DNA from: Cryptomeria japonica
Taxonomy: Eukaryota; Streptophyta; Pinopsida; Cupressales; Cupressaceae
Assembly (NCBI RefSeq): GCF_030272615.1
Contig: NC_081413.1
Span: 334,218,302-334,282,301, forward strand
Direction: 5' to 3'
DNA: 64,000 nt
A model generated the notes under the pieces. That model saw only the letters and a program-made list of their open reading frames with translations. It was not told where the DNA came from and made no database searches. Positions 35,389 to 45,369 of the stretch are shown here, piece by piece (the stretch's first letter is position 1; each line of letters begins with the position of its first letter). A program made the position numbers and the translations under genes.

Positions 35389-38300
35389 TTATAAAATAGA
35401 TACAACTTTAAACATAGATAATGAAGATATATACAAACTACATGTGTTGATATATAATTGTATCATCTGGTTCAACAAGATGTACCCCTTTATGATTATC
35501 ATTTGCACTCTTGCCTTCATTGTAGTCTTTAATAAGTTCTTGTAGTCCTCTCTAGTGTATGCCCAATTATGCCCAAATGAAATCTTTGTAGTGTTGACTC
35601 TTCTAGTGTCATCTTCCATGAAATTATCAAATTTGAATCTGGAAATGTTCAATGTTATGGTTACCTCCGAAGCAACATTAGAATATGAGTCTCTTATAAG
35701 ACTCAATAAGAACCCTTCTAACCCCCTAGAACTTGTCCTCATTTTGTATTAACCAGATTTGCCATAAAATTTTAATTGATAAAATAAGCCAAAACATATT
35801 ATAATTCTTCTTTATACCATGAATGCTTCCAAATAAAATTTCAAAGAAAACAACACTATTATTCCAACCTTTCAACCTAGAGAAAAAGATATTCCAAATT
35901 TCCTTACCAACAAAACATTCAAAGAAGATGTGTTTAATGTTTTCAGGGGTCCCACATATGTTGCAACTATTAATGCTATTATTATCATTAAACACTTCTT
36001 AGGGAAGTCTGCAATAAAATAAGCCACTTGAAGCATACCTTTTTAGGCTCAATATTATTTTTTCCATAGATTAGTGAAAATTTCAGTCCATTTTTCCTCA
36101 AGCAAGTTTAGATTTCAATTTTGATTAAGGTAATTAATCAGATTAGAATCACAACACAAAGAATCATAAATCTACTTAGGTTTGATATCCCTAAGGGTTG
36201 TCCCATTTGCCCATTTATATAAACAAATCTATCATCAATCCTCGAATAGTTCCTAGGTAGGTGGAAGTAAGCACAAGCATTTCTAATGATCATTTATGTC
36301 CTCCAATTGGAGGAGGGGAGATCATACTCAATACTCAATGAGATCTAAGACTTAAGTTTACCATTTTGGAGGACGTCACCAAAGATCTTAATGACCTTAA
36401 TGAACCATTTTTTTGTAGAATAACCTTAAAGGAGAGCAAATGGTTTATCCTTGATAACAAGGTTCCACTAGATTGATCTTTCCCCACAAATTTCATTACT
36501 CTAAGAAATAATGTCATTATGGGTAATAAGACCTCTAACCTCGTCCCATGCTTTCCAAATAGTCTTAAATACATTGGATCCTATGGGTGACATCAGGAAA
36601 GAACCAACTAAGAGATCATTGAGAGGAAGAAACTTCCAAGTTTTAGCTTTTTTAGGGACAGAGAGATTGATGTTGTTCCTCACTAGCACTTTGCAGGGTT
36701 CTTCACCATCTAGTGGTTTGAATATCCATTTGGCAATCAGGACAATTCCTTGCAACCTAATATCTTTCAACCCTAATCCACCCCTCCTCCTATATAAACA
36801 ACACTATTGCCACTTAATAGAGTGTTGTTTGTTTTTACCTTTTCCATCAGATCAAAGAAATATCCTAATCTGTTTTTGGATATCATGGTGCCAAACTAAG
36901 GAATAATTCAGACTATATGATGAGAGAATCTTTTGGCAAACCAGTAAGAGTGGGGAATTGTTTATTCCATTTTCCCAACTTATGTTCAGTATTAGTTTTG
37001 ATACAAAGCCACATGTCTTTAATGCATGGATTGACAACAAATGGAATACCAAGATACCCCACTTCCCTAGTGGGCCCTCACCACTAAAAACTATATTTTA
37101 TCAACCAATGAGGGGGATTTTCATCCCAACCTAACATGATAGATTTGGAATTGGAGATTTTCGCTCCAAAGGCTTCATAGAATAGGTTCAATTTCCCCAT
37201 GAGAACATCCATATTGTTCTCTTTGAGCTCAATAAATAGGGAGGTATCATCTATAAATTGAATGTTAAGTAGGTCTTCATTATTATGAAGACTGATACCT
37301 TTGACTCTTGGTGAGAGGGATGTATCCCTTAGGAGGTAGAAAATGACATTTGTTGCAATAACAAACAAGGTAGGGGCAAGAGGGCAGCCTTTCTTAATGG
37401 ATTTTTCTAACAAAAACTCCTTTGTTAGTGAGCCATTGATGGCAACCTGTGCTGAAGCATCTTTCATCAAAACTCTAATCATTTGACAAAACTTTGTAGG
37501 AAAGCCAAAGGCCTCCAAAGTTATGATTAGAAATGGTTACTATACCCTTCCATAGGCTTTCTCAAAGTCTAGAAGTAGCATTGCCACCTTTTGATTGCAA
37601 ATCTTATCCCAATTCATAGCCTCCCAGCTACTCAACAAATTTTCTGAGATAGACTTGCCCTATATAAAGCTAGTTTGAGTGTTGCAAACAAACTTGGGAG
37701 TATGTCCACTAGTCTAAGGGCTATGATTTTAACAAGTATTTTGTATGAAACATTAAGCCTGGTCTAATCAGTCTCCAATTTTTATTATGGTCTTGTCCCC
37801 TTCCTTGGGGAATAGTTTAGTGGCCCCTCTATTTATATTTGGACCGAATGATCCTCTATTGATGACTTCCTATACCATAAGAAAGTCCTCACTAATCCAA
37901 CTAATGTGCTTCTTGTAGAATTCCACTAACAACCCATTTGGGCCTAGAGATTTATCATTATTGGGGACATTAATGGCTTTCTAAACTTATTCTATAGTAA
38001 TGTCCTTGTTAAGACTGAGAATGTTATACTTTGAAATCTTGTTGGGACTGAGTTGCTTGAATATTTCCCTAGCTTCTTTGCATATGCTTGTGTTACCTTC
38101 TATAGTGAACAACTTCTTATAGTACTCTAGAAAGATGCTTCTGATCTATACTAGATCTTGGATGGTTTTACCATCTTCCCAAACTTCAACAATATTCTCT
38201 TTAAATTCTTTGTGCTTGAGATATTTGAAAAACAAATTGACCCTCCATCCCCATTCTTAATCCAATTCAGTTTTTCTCTAATTCTTAATCCTCGAAATCT

Positions 38301-39400
38301 TTTATTCTACAATTTTCTCAATGAATTCTTGATCAGAGTCAAGTTATCATTGAAGGCCTTATTAGAGTGACCATCCTGCAACAAAGTTTCTAAATGGAGG
38401 AGTTCATTGTTTAGCCTATCTTCTATCATCTTGTTATAAATTGCCACCTTCTTTCCTATTCTCTAAAGCAATGTCCTCCAAATTCTGACATTGTGATCCC
38501 ATTTAGCAATTGCAGAGGGATTAGATAGTCCCCACTTGTTGACCTACCTAATCATGTAAATGGCATAGTTACAATCCTCGTCATTCAATAATCTTACAAT
38601 GAGCAAAAGGTTACAATTTCGACTAGATCTAGTTTCATTATTATTATTAAGATATATGTTAGCAAGGATGGGATGATGATTAGACAGAGTGTAGGGTTGC
38701 ACTCTGATTCTATTGCCCTTATCGTCCTTATTGAAACTAAATTGATTTTTATTAACATATAGTCTGTCCAGCCTCCAATACATCATTTTCTTCCTTTGTT
38801 GATAGTTGCACCATGTGAACCAAATAGACTAATGTTCTTGCCTATTTTCTTCAAGGGGGTCAGGTCAAGTTTATTTTTCACTCGTCTAGAAATATATCTC
38901 ATTTCCTTTCCATTCAAATTTGGATCCTCCTACTTTGTCATCTTGGTTTTCTACCATATTGAAATCCCCTCCAATGATCCAAGGGGCATCAAGGAAGTTA
39001 TAGATCCATTTCCATAAATCAATCATATCCCTATAATCATTAGCCGGTGCATATAAAAGCATAGTCCAAATTTAAAAATGTCTCTCAAGAATGATCCACA
39101 TTGTCGTATTACAAGGTGAGAAGCCATGTTCTATGACATGATGAACCTAGACAACTCCCCCCTTACCTTTCCCATGTTGTGTAGTAAATTTTGCAGATTC
39201 TTTTCAAAGGCAATTAAGGTTAACATCAAGGGTGAATTGTGTAGCTTCCACCTCTTGTAGAAGGATTGTATCTTTATTATTAATCTAATTAATAAACCTT
39301 CTAACAACATATTTCTTTTCTGCGGACTCTAATCCCCTCTCATTCCATGAAGTACAATTGAAGTTTATGGCTCACCTTATCTAGAGGTATCCATTGGCTT
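35389..39400 (-). pseudogene. LINE ORF2: endonuclease, reverse transcriptase, zinc-binding domain
   Basis: Order on the minus strand: apurinic-type endonuclease at about 39360-38800 (WIIGGDFNMVENQDDK near 38970) with its end at 38786-38544 (RLDRLYVN, then YTLSNHHPI); reverse transcriptase with an open piece at 37084-37518 (KKGCPLAPTLFV, then FIDDTSLF with the Asp pair at 37246-37251); thumb region at 36501-36770 (LRLQGIVLIAKWIFK-like); zinc-binding RT C-terminal domain at 35726-35995 (CNICGTPENIKHIFFEC); and a C-terminal stretch at 35389-35742. ORF2 nicks target DNA and copies the LINE RNA. The catalytic Asp pair survives, but numerous stops and frame changes make it a pseudogene. Confidence 0.9.
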
Positions 39401-39749
39401 CCTCAATTTGTCAAAGAATTTAGGAAGACTATTTTAGTATCTCTCTTTTTTTGGAATGGGTGAGGTAGAGGCCTTTCCCTCTCTTCTTTGGTTTCACCAC
39501 ATTAATATGATCATATTTATTAGGAATAAGTTTCTCATATAATGCCTTCCCATGGATAGGGGATGAGCTATAACTTAGAGATTTCTTCCTCTCAATGGTC
39601 TATGTATTAGGGTTCTCCCTAGGGTCATCCATAACATCCAAAGCATTAACACTATTTAGGCTTGAGAAAACAATGTCACAATCTCTAACTTAGGACACAT
39701 GTCTTTCACAACCAAGGAGTTATTCTTCTCAATGCAATCATTGGACACC

Positions 39750-41714
39750 TCCTCAAGGTGTTGTTCTAGAATTGGGGGAATCATCCAAGGCCTTCAAAGG
39801 AGGGGTAGGTTGACTTTCCCCTTGGACTAAGTTGTCATCCAAGGCTACCTTATCAGAGGTAACAATAGGAGGAATATCAATCTCCCCTAAGTCATCCAGA
39901 GAACTAATATTGTTGGAGTTTTTTAGATCAAAGATAGGAGTAGGTTGCCAAGCTACCACTCCCTTGAGGGTCCTTATCATTTAATCCCTTCCCATCAAAT
40001 TCTTGAACAATAGCCTTGACTATGGATCCCTAGTTGCAGGGAAGGTTGACAATGGTCTTTAGAGGGAGATCGAGAGTCTCAAAAATAGGAACCATATCCT
40101 CTAAGTTGTCTATGCCAAGGAAGCCAACATCATTCCCTTTCAATATCCGCCGTAATCTTGTTCATGACAATTTGTTGGGTGTTCTTCTTCTAAGGTTTGC
40201 AATGTTTACCATATGAGAAGCCTTCCTTCTCTTGTGAAGGGTTATGAATCTGGGAGAGTGATTCCTTAATAGCCAAATATGGCAAAGGGTTTACATTGAA
40301 CTTACACCTACTAGATTGGCATCAATAGGTTGAGTAGCAATTATATTATTTTGCCTAGTAGAGAAATTGAAATCTTTATAGGCCAGGATGATTGCCTTAG
40401 TGAGTCTAACTTCGAGGCTAGGGTTCCATTCTATGACTCTAGATATTTCACAATAGAAAATTGTTGCCCCGGTGTGGGGTTGCCATGTTTACCATGGCCT
40501 TATTTTTTGCCCACAGGTTGCCCCTAAGATGGTTTACCACCATGCTTCTGGTTAGGGTTGACAATATCACTTGATTTGGCAAGGTCGTTAAGGTTATTGT
40601 TGCCCTTTGAACTATTAAAAATAGGCAGTTTTTGCATATGTGGCCCTCTTTATGATAGAGGGAACAAGCATTCAAATCCCCTCAAACCTCAATATTGCAG
40701 ACAAAGCATTTGCCTTCAATATTGCACTCAATCGAGTTTGACATATCCATACCAGGGTTGAGAGAAACCAAAACCCTAGTGTCAAGGTGGGGAAGGGTTA
40801 CCTTGGCATTTATCTTTTCTCAAAACTTTTCCAAGAGAAGAAAAGAATCTACGAAAGAAGCTCCCACATGAAGGGTGGGACGTTCTTAACAATAATCCAT
40901 CTAGGGCACGATAAAGCAAGGACCTCACCCTTGATTGCTTCAGGGGTCCATTTCAAGGCCCTAAATGAGAAACTTCCAACATTCCAATATAATTCTTTTT
41001 TAACTAGTTCTTGCATGTTTGAATCTTTTAAAAAAATTAGAAACAAACCTTTTTGAATCATCCTACAAAAAAAAACCTAAAAGACATTTTTTTAATCCAA
41101 ATATTCTCAATCCATTCATCCATATATTTCCTTGCCAGGACCTTGGAGATGTCCACAACATCGAAGAAGATTTCAATATTCCTTAACCTAGATTTTTCCA
41201 TATATGTATTGGGAGTAAGAACAAGCTTTTTAGGGACCGCGGTTGCCATCGGGAGGCTTACCTCGTCCTCCCTCAGGTGCACCCTCTCCTCCATCATCTA
41301 CGACCAAGTTAGCCACAAATGCAATGTTCTTTGAAACCTCTATTGGCTTTTCAACCAAAATTTCCTTAAACATTTTAATGCCAAGAGACGAAGCAGGGTT
41401 AGCCTTATCGACAGTTGTGGATGGATTTCCATCCATTTCAACCAAGGTTTATCGACAAAATAAGCAATCGTCATTTAAACCAGAATGAACCTGCAAAGCA
41501 TAATAAGTAAATCCAGAACAAGGAGAAATCTAACAACAAATTTGAATAGAGGAACATTTTTTGAGGATATAAGAAGGAGCTTACGTGTCATGAAATCAAC
41601 CATGGGCAAAGGAGGGTGGCCCCCTCCTCTGCAATTTGCAATACGGCTTCCCTCTCCCGCAATGGAAGACGTCACGCCTTCAAAACTCTCACTATGTTCA
41701 AACTCCGTCTTCAC
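39750..41714 (-). pseudogene. LINE ORF1 (DUF4283 plus zinc knuckle)
   Basis: The N-terminal piece at 41475-41714 reads FEGVTSSIAGEGSRIANC, followed by a Gly/Pro-rich segment at 41230-41445. The DUF4283 domain spans 41058-41297 and 40849-41061 (MDEWIENIWIKK, QKGLFLIFLKD, LKWTPEA). A knuckle-like motif at 40600-40675 (CSLYHKEGHICKNC) has Tyr in place of the second Cys. A C-terminal acidic piece lies at 39753-39980. Several frame changes separate these pieces. Role in an active LINE: RNA binding in the RNP. Confidence 0.83.
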
Positions 41715-41801
41715 TTTCAGTTCAAAATGACGTACCCCTCAATTGTGGGATTTTTTTTAAATGTTTAAATGATGTGAATTTTTCGTGCTTGAAGATGAAA
41801 G

Positions 41802-41960
41802 TGTTGCAAGGTGTGCGCCCTTGGTCTCCTTGTGTCGTACAGCACAACGCTTGGGTTTGTGACATGGCTTAACCGCCTCCTATGGATTCTATAAGTCTAG
41901 TGGTTGTGTCGGGCATTAACAGGTTGATCTTTTGGTGCAACAGCAACCACACTCGTAACA
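41802..41960 (+). repeat. 5' LTR of TRIM copy A
   Basis: 159 bp, TG...CA ends, same length as its partner at 42018. Confidence 0.92.
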
Positions 41961-41962
41961 CG

Positions 41963-41974
41963 TGGTATTAGAGC
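41963..41974 (+). promoter_or_regulatory. Primer-binding site of TRIM copy A
   Basis: TGGTATTAGAGC differs from the complement of the initiator tRNA-Met 3' end (TGGTATCAGAGC) by one base. Confidence 0.88.
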
Positions 41975-42004
41975 TTGGTCACAGGTTCAAACCTCTCGCT
42001 TGCG

Positions 42005-42017
42005 CTGGGGGGGGGGT
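42005..42017 (+). promoter_or_regulatory. Polypurine tract of TRIM copy A
   Basis: A T followed by a run of ten or more G and a final T, directly upstream of the 3' LTR. Confidence 0.75.
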
Positions 42018-42176
42018 TGTTGCAAGGTGTGCACCCTTGGTCTCCATGTGTTGTGCAGTGCAAAGCTCGAGTTTGTGACATGGCTTAACCGTCTCTTATG
42101 GATTCTATAAGTCTAGTGGTTGTATCAGGCATTAACAAGTCGATCTTTTGGTGCAACGACAACCATACTTGTAACA
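42018..42176 (+). repeat. 3' LTR of TRIM copy A
   Basis: 159 bp, collinear with 41802-41960 with scattered transitions. Confidence 0.92.
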
Positions 42177-42699
42177 CAAAGGTAGTAGCATGGCGAATTT
42201 TAGGGTTCCTACTTGTACATCTGAGAGCAACAAAATATTTCTGCTGAGTTTTGAAGATGAAAGGCATGGGCAAGACGAGAAACAAATTTTTTATTGTGCT
42301 TTGTTGATTGGCGTGTCTGCACTTTGTGAAAGGGAGGAAGATAATTTTTCTCCTGCTCTTAAAATTAACCTAGCATTTCCCATGATTTGTCAAAACCTAT
42401 CCAAATTAATCTTTCCTCCAATCAATCATGCAATCAAACCGTAAGGGGTTCCTTTTACTAGTGGACACGAATTTTTCGTTGGGCTTGCAATGTCAATGTG
42501 ATTTTTGGTTCTTCCTACAGTGTGAAGTGTAACAATTTCTAGATATTCATTTTTTTGCGGTCTTAATCGAATTGCAAACTTAGGTATTGCCCCTTCTATG
42601 CGGACCTCCTCGATAATGACGGTGACACTCTATATCTTGCCCCAAGAAAATAATTTTGATGCAAAAATCCTTCTTTTCAGTGCACCAAGTTGATATGTC

Positions 42700-42711
42700 A
42701 ATTGTGAGAAA
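42700..42711. repeat. Candidate LINE target-site duplication (right copy)
   Basis: AATTGTGAGAAA, partner of 35219-35230. Confidence 0.55.
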
Positions 42712-42996
42712 TTGATAGAAAGAGATATTTAATTAAATAATAAATTTTATTTAAATAACGGGGATAAGAGTGGATTTTTTAAATAATAAAATTAGTTAAT
42801 TAATATTGGAAGACAATAAGATATTTAAAAATAAAAAATTAGTTAATTATGAAAAGAGAAGGAAATTTTGATTTTTAAACTTAGAATAGGAGAATAAAGT
42901 TAGATTAATTATATTTTTAAAATTATTTAATCAATTAAGAATAAAGTTAGTAAAAGTGACATTGGCGAGCATTAAGTCAATTTTAGGTGTCTACAC
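42712..42996 (-). repeat. 5' LTR of the Tat element, segment 1 (outer end)
   Basis: AT-rich sequence ending on the minus strand with TGTAGACACCTAAAATTG at 42996, a typical start of plant gypsy LTRs. This is the outer boundary of the large Tat element. Confidence 0.65.
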
Positions 42997-43788
42997 ATGT
43001 CCCTATACTTGTACTAGCATGATGACAAACCTGTATAGGTCTAATTTTAGTTACCAAATCACTATACACTCTTTCTTGAGTGATTTGGTGAAGTTCAGTA
43101 ATTTTTTGAAGAGATATTTCTATTTATTACCATTTGGGGTGTGTCAGGTGAGCATTGGCAAGATTTTTTTGGTATCTTCCTTGACATCTAGACATGTTCT
43201 AGCACATTCCAAAGCATTATCAAACCTATACCAATGTAATTTTCATCATTTATCAAGGTATATTGATATTGTTTCAAGCTAGGAGGGTTTGTTAATGATT
43301 TGAGGTTAATATTGAGATATTTCAGCAATTTTGTTTAACATCAACACTTGTTATCAACAGTTGGTCTTATTTGGATTATTATGATGCAAATGCACTAACC
43401 TTGTAATGCTTTAAATGGTCATGCCATCAAAAGCTACCATTTTCATGTGTTATATATTATAATGTCAGATCGTAGTACCACTAATGATTTGCTTTGATAT
43501 TTACTAATGTCTTACCCCACTGAATAAGTAGTCATGTTGTAATCGCTCACCATTAGATAAGTGAAAGAAGCTTGTTTTTTACATTTCAATAATATATAAG
43601 CTTACCCACTAAATAAATTCCCACTGAAAAATGGAAGTGTCATTGTAATTCTCAATAAATAAACGGTTGTTTACTTCTTTCACTATTACATATGCATCCC
43701 ACCGAATAAGTGATTTTGGTTGGCTTATCGCCGAATGCTTTCCTTTCAATTGTTGCTTTCAGTTCATTAGTAATCTTGAAGACTGTAT

Positions 43789-43793
43789 ACTCT
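43789..43793. repeat. Target-site duplication ACTCT (left copy)
   Basis: ACTCT precedes the solo LTR and recurs at 45245-45249. Confidence 0.85.
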
Positions 43794-44680
43794 TGTAACA
43801 TCCTAAAATTGCACCCCTCGCAATTTTCGACTACATTTGGGTCTTTGCCTTAGTGCTTGCGCCCCTTAGCCTAATCGAAGACTTGAATATGCTAATGCAC
43901 ACCAAAAACACCTTGCAATTCAATGATGCACTAAAGGGCCACCTTGGTCTTGCCCTGAAGACCAAGGTGTGGCACCCTAGGACCCCTTAATTGGGGCCTA
44001 TCTTGATCCCCTCCCTTGGACCTAATTAGTCAATTAATCCTACTGGCAAGTATATAAGAGGGATTTCCCCTTTCATTTGACATCTAGTGAAAATCATTAT
44101 CAAGCGTCCTAGCATTCAAGAGCAATTGAGCATTTTCAGTCTTCCTTCAAGCTTTGGAGTAGCAATAGAGTCAAGATTTCAAACATTGGAGAGGAGATCA
44201 TCATTCTACTTCATGAAATCATAATTCCATGTGGAGGCAAGCAAAACGTCACAAGGAGGTATAAGCATTTCATTTTCAAGCAATTCAACATCCCCTCAAA
44301 GAGAAGGATCTCTACTTTCAGTCCTTTCATTTACATTATTTCAACCACTTGGTTAATTCCAAAATCGAGGTTTGACCTGAAGGCAAACCCCTATTCCCAA
44401 CACATTTCCCTTTCTTTCTGTGTTCAGGAAGCATGTGCGTGGTTCTACTTCTGGAATTAAGCTTTATTTGCAAAGACAAAAAAAACCCTTTTCAATGCAC
44501 GGAAAGTTCAGAGGACCAAGTGGAGAGCGCCCCTGTTCGGACACACAATCCCTACAACTTTTGCCCAATTTCGCAGAGCAGCTCCAAAACATCTCAAACT
44601 TCTCAGATCCAGGTGCACGACTGAATCCGGAATCTATAGCTCGTTGTTTTCGCATACTTTGTCTTCATTTTCAGCACTTT

Positions 44681-44685
44681 GTCTT
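44681..44685. repeat. Target-site duplication GTCTT (left copy)
   Basis: Identical to 45030-45034. Confidence 0.9.
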
Positions 44686-44823
44686 TGTTACAAGCTAGCG
44701 TTGTCGTTGCACCAAAAGATCAACCTGTCAATGCCCGATACAACCACTAGACTTATAGAATCCATAGGGGGTCGTTAAACTATGTCGTAAATCCCTGCGA
44801 GAGACGTTGGCCCACTGCCAACA
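44686..44823 (-). repeat. 3' LTR of TRIM copy B
   Basis: 138 bp; plus-strand ends TGTTACAAGC and TGCCAACA. Confidence 0.9.
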
Positions 44824-44877
44824 ATCCCCCTCCCAGCATCACTCATCGTGGCCTGCATGATTCGAACATGTGACCAA

Positions 44878-44889
44878 GCTCTCGTACCA
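44878..44889 (-). promoter_or_regulatory. Primer-binding site of TRIM copy B
   Basis: TGGTACGAGAGC on the minus strand, two mismatches to the tRNA-iMet complement. Confidence 0.82.
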
Positions 44890-44891
44890 CT

Positions 44892-45029
44892 TGTTACAAG
44901 CTATGGTTGTCGTTGCACCAAAAGATAGACCTATCAATGCCCGATACAACCACTAGACTTATAGAATCCACAAAAGGTTGTTAAACCATGTCGTGAATCC
45001 CCACGAGGGACGTTGGCCCATTGCCAATA
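44892..45029 (-). repeat. 5' LTR of TRIM copy B
   Basis: 138 bp, collinear with 44686-44823; the outer end reads CAATA, a decayed CA/TG terminus. Confidence 0.9.
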
Positions 45030-45034
45030 GTCTT
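45030..45034. repeat. Target-site duplication GTCTT (right copy)
   Basis: Partner of 44681-44685. Confidence 0.9.
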
Positions 45035-45244
45035 AATTCAATTAATCAACTTACAAAAAAAGGTCAATTGCATTCCAATCACAACCAATCTACTTAGTAT
45101 TTAATCCTTGCATCATTTAGGATTGGATCTAGTAGGATTCATCCCCCTCTTTTGAATGTAAAGTCTCCCCAAGTGAAAATTGAGTTTAGTGAATTTTCCT
45201 TTCCAAGTGGAGAATTTGCTAAGCTCCCAATTTTCCACTTTACA

Positions 45245-45249
45245 ACTCT
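45245..45249. repeat. Target-site duplication ACTCT (right copy)
   Basis: Partner of 43789-43793. Confidence 0.85.
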
Positions 45250-45357
45250 CACCTTGCTCACTCCATGATCCGAATGATCAAAAAGTGAAAGGGGAGTTTA
45301 TTTACATCTATATTTCAATTGATTATTTTTTCAAAAATATAGAGCTCAATATTTTAG

Positions 45358-45369
45358 TGGTATCAGAGT
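45358..45369 (+). promoter_or_regulatory. Primer-binding site, tRNA-iMet type
   Basis: TGGTATCAGAGT follows the end of the third-family LTR, so the internal region of that element starts here. Confidence 0.75.

Larger units (their letters stand above)
41802..42176 (+). mobile_element. TRIM (terminal-repeat retrotransposon in miniature), copy A
   Basis: A 375-bp element with two 159-bp LTRs (41802-41960 and 42018-42176), both starting TGTTGCAAGG and ending GTAACA. Between them are only 57 bases: a tRNA-iMet-like primer site (TGGTATTAGAGC, 41963-41974) two bases after the first LTR, and a G-run polypurine tract right before the second. Flanks read GAAAG and CAAAG, a duplication with one mismatch. 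It codes for nothing and must be mobilised in trans. Inserted in the LINE 5' UTR. Confidence 0.92.
35231..42699 (-). mobile_element. Near full-length LINE (L1-type), minus strand
   Basis: Spans about 7.5 kb including the nested TRIM, so about 7.1 kb of LINE. The order on the minus strand is 5' UTR, ORF1, ORF2 and 3' UTR. A one-mismatch 12-base duplication marks the ends. The 3' end at 35231 has no poly-A. Both ORFs are broken. Confidence 0.8.
41715..42699 (-). other. LINE 5' untranslated region, interrupted by a TRIM
   Basis: Non-coding 5' part of the LINE, about 0.6 kb without the TRIM. A plus-strand frame at 42190-42444 has no recognisable features. Confidence 0.55.
6508..42996 (-). mobile_element. 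Large Tat-type Ty3/gypsy retrotransposon, minus strand, heavily nested
   Basis: One old element can be followed on the minus strand: split 5' LTR (32704-42996), primer site (32685-32700), leader, gag (about 28600 to 26361), protease (19704-20147), reverse transcriptase and RNase H (16232-17778), a second RNase H-like domain (about 15900-16231) and integrase (15480 to 15151, resuming 7336 to 6508). The extra RNase H-like domain after the usual one is characteristic of the Tat lineage. Younger insertions with their own target duplications break it, and reading frames resume on the far side. The 3' LTR was not placed with confidence. All coding parts carry stops. Confidence 0.75.
44686..45029 (-). 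mobile_element. TRIM copy B (same family as 41802-42176, opposite strand)
   Basis: A 344-bp element with two 138-bp LTRs (44686-44823 and 44892-45029) and a perfect GTCTT duplication. On the minus strand the 5' LTR is followed after two bases by a primer site (TGGTACGAGAGC, 44889 to 44878), and a purine run (GGGAGGGGGAT) precedes the 3' LTR. The LTR shares with copy A the block GGATTCTATAAGTCTAGTGG and the end GGTGCAACGACAACCA. It differs near its start (TGTTGGCA against TGTTGCAAGG). Non-coding. Confidence 0.92.
43794..45244 (+). mobile_element. Solo LTR related to the gag-only Tat element, carrying a TRIM
   Basis: Begins TGTAACATCCTAAAATTG and ends CACTTTACA, flanked by ACTCT on both sides. 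Its sequence matches the reverse complement of the LTR at 7342-8544 (for example CAACCACTTGGTTAATTCCA near 44342 and the shared TTTGGGTCTTTGCC-type region near 43840). Without the 344-bp TRIM it is about 1.1 kb, close to the 1.2 kb of that LTR. No internal region is present, so it is the product of LTR-LTR recombination. Confidence 0.87.
42997..45357 (+). repeat. LTR of a third family (start unresolved), interrupted by a solo LTR
   Basis: The stretch 43500-43788 plus 45250-45357 shares motifs with the solo LTR at 57772-59733: CCCACTGAATAAGT-type hairpin units near 43520-43720, then GTATACTCTCACC across the insertion point (GTATGCTCTCACCC near 59578) and a TATTTTA end just before a tRNA-iMet primer site at 45358. 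It is therefore read as the 5' LTR of a plus-strand element. No gene lies here; the frame at 42956-43282 is not supported. Confidence 0.6.

Noticed and set aside
36511-36906. 131-residue plus-strand frame
   Set aside because: Antisense to the LINE ORF2 thumb region, whose minus-strand reading gives clear RT similarity.
41243-41872. Several 80-residue plus-strand frames
   Set aside because: Antisense shadows of the LINE ORF1 N-terminus.
41963-41998. Box A/Box B-like motifs suggesting a tRNA-derived SINE
   Set aside because: The TGGTATTAGAGC stretch sits two bases after an LTR end with a matching LTR after a polypurine run, so it is a retrotransposon primer site in a TRIM, not a pol III promoter.
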